Shown here piece after piece: positions 34,789 to 45,900 of a stretch of 64,000 nucleotides of DNA. The notes beneath the pieces were generated by a model that saw nothing but the letters and a program-made list of their open reading frames with translations, was not told the origin of the DNA and ran no database searches. Source of the stretch: Nephrocerus scutellatus (lineage: Eukaryota > Arthropoda > Insecta > Diptera > Pipunculidae); contig OX352763.1 of assembly GCA_947095585.1 (NCBI GenBank), positions 21,439,462 through 21,503,461 on the forward strand, written 5' to 3'. The number at the start of each line of letters is the position of its first letter. Position 1 is the stretch's first letter. A program made the position numbers and the translations under genes.

Positions 34789-37700
34789 TCATTTTAATCG
34801 CGAATTTTCAATGTTATTGTAAATTTGATGTAAATCTTCCATTGTTAACTCCGAATTGTGCTTTTTTTTTACGTGTTCACTTAATCTGAAATAGAAAACG
34901 TATTTTAGCTTCAGATCCAAACTAAATATATATGGATATGTACAAAATTTAACCTTTTTTTGGTATTAAAACCACGCTTGCACTCGCCTTTAGGACATAT
35001 AAAGGGAAGTCCAATATGTTTATATGTGTGCTTTCTACATGATCCCTGAGTGAGAAACACTCTGTCGCAATATTCACATGGAAAATTTTGCCCGGTGTGC
35101 CGTCTCATGTGATATGTTAAAGGCCCTTGCAGAGCAAAACCTTTACCACATATCTCACACATGTATGGCCGTTCATGGGTATGCGATCGCATATGAACTC
35201 GCAATTCCCCTTTAGTAAGATACGTTTTAGAGCATTCAGTGCACTTTTCTTGGGCGACACCGCCCTTGTGCATTAGTAAGTGACGACGGAGTCCACCTTT
35301 TCGTAGAAATCTCTTACCACATACATCACATTTACACCTTTCAATTTTAGTGTGGGTTATCATGTGGAGTTTAAGTGCATTGGTTTTGTAAAACTTCTTA
35401 GGACACAAACTGCAAGAAATAGTCTTTGCTCGAATTGCGTGGTTTGTTTTAATATGTTTTTGTAAAAGATGTAAAGATGGAAAATAGTTGTCTGAAAAAG
35501 AAACGAATATTTATGCAAAAAGCAAGAACAAGGAAAAAAGACTTACAACAACTGGTGCAATGAAATTTTCTGTCACGTTCATGACCCGCCATGTGTTCCT
35601 TAAAGGAGTACCGAGGGGTTAATCTAAGACACTTTCCACACCTTACATAATCAGCCCTTGAAGTGCTCAATAAATGTGATCGCATGTTTTCTTCGATTTC
35701 AGTAACAGCATTACCAGAAACATCGCGTTTGCTTTTTTCTGAAATAATTGCTTTGTGAACTGATATTATGTGTTCTCTACGGGTTTTAACGTCGCTAAAG
35801 GCTTTCCCACAAATTGTGCATTCTATGTTTTCTGTATGCAAAACGACAAATTAGATCTCAGAACAAAAACTGAAGTTATGCTTATGCTTACCTATCACCA
35901 AATTGGATTTGTTATGGGATAGTACATTATCCGTTTGAGTGTCTATTGGATGTAGACTGGGATATGTTTCTTCATTCCCATCTTCACAGTTAGCCTCTTC
36001 TCCCTCAACATTTGGCTCCGATTTATGCATTCTCTTTATATGAAGATTCAGAACAAATTGAGACAAAAATCCTTTTTTACATTCTGTGCACTGAAACATT
36101 TCTTCTTCTTAAAACATATGAAAATGACATTATTATTAATTTTTTCTTAGTTTTGATATAACTTTACTTTACCGTCATTATCAGGATATGGTGTTGCTAT
36201 CTCTACCTCAAGATAATTTTCGTCAATGGCAAAGCCATTGTCATTTGTTATAGCACTTATCTCCAAATGACTCGTTATGGTAGTATCCGACAACTTTGTC
36301 TCTACTGATGGCAATAAAATGCACTCATTTAATTCGTTTAGGGAATGTGATGATGAATCCTTAAACTAAAAAATAGTTTGCATATAATAATATTAACTTT
36401 GACTGTTTTTTCATACATTTTTTTCACTAAGTTGGTGATTTTGTTTTAAATCAACTGAGGTCCGAGGTTTATCACTGGAATTTTTAAGAACCCTATCCGC
36501 ATTTCGAGCTCTTTTCAGAAAATCGTAAAACTCCTGTAACTCAAGACCACAGGTAGGACATAACTGCTGGGGTAATTCATCTTCTAAAGGATCAACACAC
36601 AGCCTTGTGGTTTCTACAAAACATTCCCGTAATGTCAAGGGTTGTCTTTTGGCGTTAACAGCAAAACTTTTACTAAAATCGATGTACTCATCTGAGGACT
36701 CCATACAAATTCTGCAAACGTCAGATGAAGTGTACACCTTAGGCACTGCAACGGAAAATTAATATAAAAAGAGCATGTCGTTTTCGTTTTCCCAAGAAAT
36801 AATATATCTTTCAAGAAATAGATTGATCTTTTGGCTATCATCAAATGGTGCGATTTGCGCAAAAAAAATAGCAATCGGTTTATCGATCCCAATTTTCGAT
36901 CGGAGATAATAACCTCATGTGGTTTTTGATTTGCTTTTTTAACCGAGATTGTTTATACGCATTCGAAAATTGAAGTAACTTTTTAATTAGAGTTATGATA
37001 TAAAAGCAAATCAATACTTAAACTTACAAATGGCTTTATCATTGAGGACGAGTCCCTTTCTCATCCTTTTCTTTATAGTCTTAAATCGGGTTTCCACCTG
37101 ACTCCAGCTGACAGTAATTCCAAACTTTTCGCGAATTTTTTCAGCGATAAAGTGCCACAGATTTTTTTTTAACGCAAATCGCAAAGAGGGACCCACAAGG
37201 TGAATAAATTCATCGTAAAGGTCCAGGACATACCTTGTTTGTTCGTCCGACCACTTCAAATCTAGAAAAAACACAAACTACCTGAACACTTATGTAAAAC
37301 GATATCAGATATTCTCTCACGTACGTACGCACCATTGTGATTCTTAAACGCTGATCACATCAGTATACTGATTCAGCGATTTGCAAACGTTTAACAAAGA
37401 TACATTAACTACTGTAAGGAAGTTGATTTAATCCAACCATTAAACCACCTACTTTACAAACCATATTTCTAAAATTATACATCAACTTATAATATTAATA
37501 TTTTATTCGGCTAAAAGCATATTGCCGAATAATAAAATTATACATTAAAACATAGCAATACAATTCATAGTAATTCATATTCTAACATACTCTAAAACTA
37601 TACATTACATTAAACCGCTTAAAGCACACAACGCACAACGCTGCACAAATATATAGGCAAAGTACTCAGTACAATGCATGTGTTATAGTAGCGCAACAGA

Positions 37701-40700
37701 AACGTTTCTGCTCGGTAATCGCATGATATGAGGGTCAAAGCCCACGGTCATCCGATGCTTAACCGAGAAATTATTCTTTTGGTGCAAAAGCACTTCTGTC
37801 GCGCCCCATGGCTAAGAAATTGAATAATACAAATAATAATAATAATAAATAATAAAATAACTTGTGTAATAGAGCTTTCTCTAGGAAGATCTGTCTACTG
37901 GTATAGTAGAGGTTTATTGTTAAACTCCTATTCGTTCCGAACGAAAACCCTTCGCTGTAGAAACTCGAAAATTGTTGATACTATTTCGCACTCGATAACT
38001 ACAGGGGAACCGAGCTGTTCTTTACGAACGCCCCCCGTGTGTTCCACTACACATAAACTAAAGAGGTATTGTTGATACTTCAGTTTCAAGGAAGCTATCT
38101 GATAGATACTTCGAACCAAGCTGTTCAACCCGAACGCCCTCCGAGTGCTCCATTGACTGCAGTTTCAAGTAAGCTATTGGCAGTTGTTGGTACTATTTCG
38201 CAACTTTCGGTAGCTGCTTCGAGCCGAGCCGTTCACGGCTACATTGTGCCATCGATTATAAAACCAACTTCGTTGGCACATGCTCTGCTCCCAAGGAGCA
38301 TATGATATTATAATACCGGAAAAAATAAACCATCTGTAGTCGATACTCGATGGTTTTCAATGCATAAAGGACAAAAAATATAAAGAAAAAATTTATTGGC
38401 TGTGTTATGAAATATGCATCAAATATCGTTGACCATAATCATGTTGGTAATGCAACTTTTGTAGGTGTTAAAAAAAAGTCTCAGATTTGAAAGAAAATGC
38501 TTTGTCAACTGATGATAGCACGCAACGGATTAGTGCTGAGAGCTCAACCAGTTTGTTGAATGCAGTAAGACCGAATATGCCTTCGGTGACTTCTATGCAA
38601 CGAACTGTACAAAGGATAAGAAAAGGAACAATAGCACTCCCACGATCTCTCACTGAGTTGATTGTACTGGATAAATACAAATTTACCAAACATGGTGAAA
38701 AACTTCTCTTATTTGATTGTGTGGCATCAGAAAATCGGTTATTACTGTTTTCTACACAAAAAAAATAGGAATTTTCTTGATCAAATGATTGGTATGCAGA
38801 TGGTACATTAAAAACCGTGCTTCTTATTTTCACATAGCTATTCACCATATTCGATAAAGTCAACGAAATTTTAGATTACTTTTAAGACAAGTATATCGGG
38901 GGATTAGATGTTCGCTGAAAAATATAACAGGAAAACAGGATCCTAGATATGCTAGTAATAAATAAATGTAAATAAACCTAAATTGACAGATAAAATAATA
39001 ATAATGGTACTTCCTATAAAAATCGCGCGATGGTGAATTGGTTTTCTGTAAATTGATTTTCCTCGAATTGTTGTTATTAGACTATTGAATTACAAATAAA
39101 ACATTATTAAATAATATTTAAATAATACTTCCAAAAGACCCTCTCAAAGACCTCCAAAAACTCTCACAAAAAAACCATCCCAAAAGAACACCCGAATGAT
39201 TCCTAGAAGATCAACAAAAGACTGCCAAAATACCCCCAAAACACTCCCAAAATATCATTTAAAAGAATCCAAAAGACCCCCAAATTGTAAAAAGAAACAA
39301 CCAACCCAGTTTAAGATAACTTTTTTTAAGCTTTACCTTAAGGAAAGGTTTTAAAACATTTACTACGAGCATTGAATAAAGGAAAGATTTATTTCAGGTC
39401 GCAGCTTACGATGCATGCTTAAATTTTACCCTCAACACGCCTCAAGAAAACAACACAGAAAGTTTTAAAAACTACGGTCCCGTTCATTTGTACAATGCGC
39501 AGCTGCCACTCGAATTTAATTAAGTGAATGTTACCTGCATGTGCCGGTTGTGCTTTCATATCACCAATATTTGTTTCAATATATTTTGGGTCTTCGTTCA
39601 AAAATTTCAAATCATAGTTATCATCTGGAAGGAATAGAAATTAATTAAATATTAATATAAATATTATGTATTCAATATTTTGAATCTTACCTGGGGGTTC
39701 TGGCTGTGTTTTAAGATCTGTATTTGTTTCACCGTAGAAGTGCGTTTCAATACATGGTTTATCGTCGTCGTTAAAATTATAATTATTTTCTAAGAAAAAT
39801 ATAAATTAACTTCAATTTAAATGCAAATTGTATATTTAATATTTTTTCTATTAATCTGCTAAAAAAAATGGACGACTTTCTTTTAAGGACGGGGCCGGAA
39901 TCATCAGTAAATGTGTATATTACATTTTTTTTTTTTGGTTTTTTATATTTTAATAAAAGTAATAATATTTGACGCGATAGACCGTTGCCGATCAACGTCT
40001 AGCTTCTCGCGACCATTCGTGTTGTGGGTGTTATATTTTTATACACAAAGGGAAGGGTTGTTTTTTGTTTAAATTTCTTTTGCACAGATTTGAAAAGATT
40101 TCTCCTAAGTGCAATACTTTTCGAGTTATTTGCAAAAACTTGAAAAACTGTCTAAGTAAACTGTCACTTCCGGCTGTCAGATTTCCGTCAAAATCATCTG
40201 GCCCTTCACAATTTATGTAAAAAGCTTAAATATGAATTTTCATTCCGATAAGTTCAGCCGTATGGACTGTGGAGTGGACACATACAGACAGACAGACAGA
40301 CAGACAGATATTTTTTAATTTTCGCTTTTTCTGACTCAGGAGATACGTTAATGGGTAAATCAGCAAAAATCCCGAGTTCGAAAATGTTCATGATTACTAT
40401 ATGTACTTAAAACAAAAATAATAATTTGTTGAGCGCGATTTTGGAAAGGAATGTTTTTTTTTTTACAGTTTCGTCAAAATTTCCGAATTTCCAGACAAAC
40501 GGCGGAAAGATAAATAAAAATGAAAACTAACCACTAGTGTTTATTTTTGAGTTTTGCTTCTTCGTTCTCTTCATTACAGTTTTATATCTGCTTTCCACCT
40601 GAATCCAACTGACATTAGTTCCAAACTTCCCAGTTACTTTTTCAGCAATAAACTGCCACAAATTCCTTTTTAGCCTAAACCGACACGAGGGTCCAACAAG

Positions 40701-42877
40701 GTGAATAAATTTACCGTAAAGGTCCAAAACAAACCTTGTTTGTTTGTGCGACCACTTTAAATCTAGAAGAAACACACAGATTAACTGAACATTAACATGC
40801 AAATGATGTATTTAGTAAGTTAAAGTAATGATGTGCCTATTAATAATTTGAAAATTACCTGGATGTTGCGGCTTTTCAATGACGCCACCGCCGTATAAGT
40901 CTGGTTCACTACTACATGTTTCGTCGTCGTTTGAAAATTTCAAATTATAATTATCAGCTAAAAAAACACAAATTAAAAAAATTACAAATTATTTCTTTAA
41001 TAGTTTCAATGTTACCTGTCTGTGCCTGCTGTGTTTTAAGATCAATATTTGTTTCACCATAGTAGTCCGGTTCACTACATGGTTGCTCGTCGTTCAAAAA
41101 GCTCAAATTACAATTATCATCTGGAAAAATACAAATGAACAGTAATACAAAAATGATTTATTTAAAATATATTATTATTATTATTTGGGTCTTGATTAAA
41201 AATTACATACTATTACAACTATGATATGTTTTAACAACTAATTGATAAGAGATTTTTAATGATTATTTATCAATCAATTAAATTATATAATAATGCAAAA
41301 GGGGAGAAAAAGATGGAAAGCGAACAACAAAACACAAAAATTATTGAAACAATTTCAATTTAAATTCTTTCGAGAAATCGATTCGATTAGCTATACCAAT
41401 ATTATAAAGAGGTAATGTTGGTTAGTGTGTAAAAGGTAATCTTCGAAACTACTGGACCGATTTCAAAAATTCTTTCGCCATTATTTAGCATGGACTTTTA
41501 TATTAAATAAATAAAAGGGCCTTTTGTGGCGACCAATTTTAACTAAATAACTAATGTCGAAGAAAGAACAATCGGGCATCATAATGGCTTGCTGTGTGCT
41601 GCGCTGCTTTATGTCTATACGAACACCACGCATTGGCTGTCAGCCATCAGCAGAATAGGGGGAATAACAGAAAATACACTGATATACGACGATGACCACG
41701 GTAACGAAAACATGGAACGTACGCTCACTGTATAGAGCTCGAGCTGCAAAGAAGCTTGCCGATACCCTGTAGAAATATAATACTGACATAACAGCTATCC
41801 AGGAGATGCGATGGACGGGGAATGGTGTCTTACAAAAATCAGAATATAACATATATTACAGCTGTCATGCAAGACATCATGTGCTCGGGGTTGGGTTTAT
41901 AGTCAGCAAGAGAATGAAACCCACCGTTATAGGTGGCTATGCACACTTCTCGTGCAGGGAAGATTTTAAAACATTAGCCTAATTATCACGAAAGACTGCA
42001 TCCGCGAATCAGATTCGAGTCAACACGGCTGCCCTTCGCAATGAAGAGACCAGAAACAACTACGCTCAAGCCTCGCTAGGACTCGCCCTAAATGCAGGAA
42101 GAGTTAGTCCTGGGGCTAAAAAGTCGGACGTAGAAGTGAAATGGATACGCCTTAAAAATACTGTCATTAGTACTGCTGACTCCATCTTAGGCAATAAGAT
42201 CGGAATGACTGGTTCGATGACAAATGTAAGCTAGCGACTGAACGTAAGAATGTTGCGTACCGAGCAATGCAACAATCTCGAAGAACGGGCACGCGAAGAT
42301 AAATATAAAGAGCTCAGAATATATGAAAAAACAGTTCACCGGCGAAAGAAAGCAGACTAGGAGAATCTTGTCCGTGAACTAAACAGTACAGAGAGGAAGG
42401 ACCGCACCAGGCGTGGAAATCCTACCAAAGAGTCCGCGGTATGACGCAATATAAACTGCGTTGAACATACTGCAAAGACAAAGAGGGTAATCTGATCGCC
42501 GATCTCAAAGGCATCTTAGAGCAATGGGAAGAGCAATTTCATGAGTTGCTAATTGGCCAGCTAACTGAGGAATTGGAACAAACCATAGTATGCTATAGTA
42601 AGCCCCACAACACACCAAGCAATTGATGAAATAATAGTGCAAGTATGCGAGGAAGAAACGATGCCAGAAGACTGGCTCTGGGTGGACACCGACCAAGCCT
42701 ACGCCGGAAGGATGGCGTAGAGCAGGACTCCCAAAGTTGGGACCGGTGGAGGCTTTGCGGGAGGCCAGGACCGGACCACGGTTGTAAAGCCAAATACGAT
42801 GATGATGAACATCACGCCATATAGCGGCATCATAATGACTGTGTTCTATGTGCTGCGCTCCTTTCTACGTACTATAA

Positions 42878-42931
<54 letters not shown>

Positions 42932-45900
42932 TAATGTTTGTTGGTTTGTGATACGACACTAAAACTCATAAACTAGACAGCCGATTGAGCTGAAACTTTT
43001 ACAGAATATGCGTCTTAACAAAATCTCGGTAAACCACATAGTGCATATGCGATTGAGGTGGCGCTTAGTTTAGGTTTGGGGAATAGTACACCTCTCCCGT
43101 GATAGTAATGGCAAGCCAGGGATTCATGGCCCGGGAAATGCTAGTAAGTTTATATAATTTCATGAATTTCGTGGCTTGCATTATACCATTCTTTGTCTTC
43201 GATCGACAACACTTTTTGTAAAAGTTTTCGATACCCCGGGCCCCGGGGTCGTGTGGCCCCATACAAATTTAAAAAAAAATTACCCAGATTTTCTTCATGT
43301 GTATCTCCGATGGACAACACTTTTCGTTAAAATTTTGGAAGTGGCCCTAGATCAGATGGGCTCTCATATAAATTTCTTCAAATTATATTCGATTTTTGAA
43401 TACTTTGCAGACATGTGTATCTGCGATTAAAAAATTTAAATGAAAATTTTTACTTTTTATGACTCGTTTTTAATTAAATCAGATTTTCTGTTTATAAAGC
43501 TACACAACAATTTTAATGATTTATTAACTCGTACAATTGGATGTTGAATGTGCCGATAAAATGTCATTTCTTTGCCAATTTGTTGTACTGTTATTTATAC
43601 GAAGCGATACTCTGGGTATTTCTAGAGTTAATCGCCGCGTAAAGAATATTGCTCTAGTCTTAGATACTAAGTTTATAGATAATACTTTGTAACATAGTTT
43701 AAGAGTACGTTAAGATTTAAAAATCAATTCAATGGTACCTTGGTTTGCCTGCTGTGTTTGAAGATCAATATTGGCTTCATCATAAAAGTCGGGTTCACTA
43801 ACTGTCTGATCTTCGTCCAACAATTTTAAATTATCATCTAGGAATAATATTAATTAATTTAAATTTAGTATGCAAATTGAATATTTATTATTTTGGGTGT
43901 CAACTTGCTCGATTTGAAAAATATATCAATCAGTCGTCGTACCCAACTTTTGACCGGAAAACATTAAGCTCCCAAATTTCCAAACGTCAAAAAATGAATA
44001 CAAAAACTTAAAAACATGATCTAACCATTAGTGTATTTCTTGGGGATTCCCTTCTTTGTTCTTTTCATTATAGTCTTAAACCGGGATTCCACCTGGGTCC
44101 AGCTGACACTAATTCCAAACTTTTCAGTAATTTTTTCAGCGATAAACTCCCATAAATGCCTTTTTAGCCTAAACCGAGACGAGGGACCCACAAAGTAAAT
44201 AAATTCATCGTAAATGTCCAAAATACAACTTGTTTGGTCGTCGGTCCACTTCAAATCTAGAGGATATACAAATTTACTAAAAAATTAATATAAAAATAAA
44301 ATAAATTATAAATTTGAATGTTACCTGGGTGTGGCGGCTGTGTTTTAACAGCTATATTTTTTTTACAATACGCGTACGATTTTCTATTTTTTATGTTAGA
44401 CAATTTGAAATAACGTTTGTTATCTATAAGAAAAACAATTGATAATTAATAAAAAATTATATTTAATATATGAAGTACATTTCCTCATATTTATAGGTAT
44501 TTCTGTGCGACTCATAAATTATGCTTTCATAAGGAAAAGAGTGTGCAAGCCGTTCTCGCGTTTGACAATGTGAGCGCTTTAGCGCTTCACTGCTTGGACG
44601 TCTATTTATTTAATTTATTAATTTTTAATGTTACCTGGCTGGTTGGGCCTTTTTTTTAAATATTTTTTGGTTTCAGCATAGCGGTCTGGTTCACACCTTG
44701 TTTGGTCGTCGTCCGACAAATTCCAATTATAATAACTATTATCTAGGAGAAACACAAATTAGCTTAACATTAAAATAAAAACTATATATCTATATATAAT
44801 TAATATTTTGGCTATCAACTTGTTCGATTCAGAAAAATTTTTAATTGAAGATAATTCTTCAAAACTGCAGTGTTCCATGTAACTGAGGTTTGGAGAATAA
44901 TAAAAAAAAGAATTCAAATTGGCATTCAGCACGGTGTGAAGGGATCGCATTAAGCGCCCCTGTAAAGCATTTAACATATATATCGCACCAGCGCCCATGT
45001 AACACATTTAACATACATGTCGCACCAGCGACATTAAAGAGCAATTAATTGCTACACAAGGCTAGTTGAATTCTTGATTCCTATACTCCTTAACAATTGC
45101 ATTCCTCACATTGCCTTCTGCATACGCACTTAGAATACTAACGTACAAACACTCAACGAGTGAACAGAAAAATAAAAGTGTCCTATTACTTTGTTGGCAC
45201 ACTCTGTGCATGAGGGAATTAACATGGTAAACAATTATAACATAATAAGGGTGCGATCAGCGGTTGGCTGCTTATGACATGAAATATGCTTGCTAAGTTT
45301 CATGGGCAAGCGAGCGCTGATCGTTAAACGCTTTCGGTCATTCTCCCTCTGCATACTTTGTCCTGATCGAACATATAATAAAAATATATATGAAATAATT
45401 AGGTCGTTTGCCTATGGTGATAAACATGTCAAATCAGCAATATAGGCAAGCGGCCCAAAGCTCATAGTATGCGGACTATTACCCAAAGCACTGGAATGCA
45501 ATAATACTGACCACCACAATATGGGAATCAATACAGACTTATATGTATTAATATATATTCGCATTGTATTAGAGTCTTCGGACTATAAATAACACGATTT
45601 CCAAATAAAGTTGACTACAGTTCTAGTCGTGAAGCAAGAACTATCAGAAGTTTTATTGGGCTCGGGTAGCCTTTAACACTTTTAGTTCTCCAGGTCCACT
45701 AATTTAGCATTTGCAAGCCAAAGGTAAAAGCTAAAGGCGCAATAGCCAAGTCTAGTAGATGTCCAAGAGGACGTCGGTAACTGTCCATCTATTGTTACGT
45801 CCCAATATTACAACACTTTGCAGTTTTGCATTCAATGGGGCAACATTCTTATGACTCTTTGCAATTGCATACCCCGTTCCATGGTTTTTCATGTTTTTGC

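Larger units (their letters stand above)
37262..39534. other. ZAD-5 intron 13, transposon-filled
   Basis: It contains an internally repetitive segment (37930-38310) and a MULE transposase fragment (38470-38850). It also has a CCAAAAGA-like degenerate tandem tract (about 39130-39290) in which C-rich and A-rich short units alternate on the plus strand. No further coding exon was recognised. Confidence 0.6.
41400..43700. other. ZAD-5 intron 8, transposon-filled
   Basis: It holds a Helitron-like end (near 41410-41520), a non-LTR remnant (41690-42400), an (AT)n tract, and family C units (43190-43440). No additional ZAD-5 exon was recognised. Confidence 0.6.

Noticed and set aside
37011..37274. 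Separate Myb/SANT gene ending at the stop at 37011, with ZAD-5 as a second gene
   Set aside because: The ZAD exon has no start codon and begins at an acceptor, while M4 ends in a strong donor of matching phase. Kept only as an alternative isoform or model.
32591..45790. One intact LTR retrotransposon with ZAD-5 exons inside
   Set aside because: No gag, protease, RT or integrase lies between the two LTR-like sequences, and the copies are diverged.
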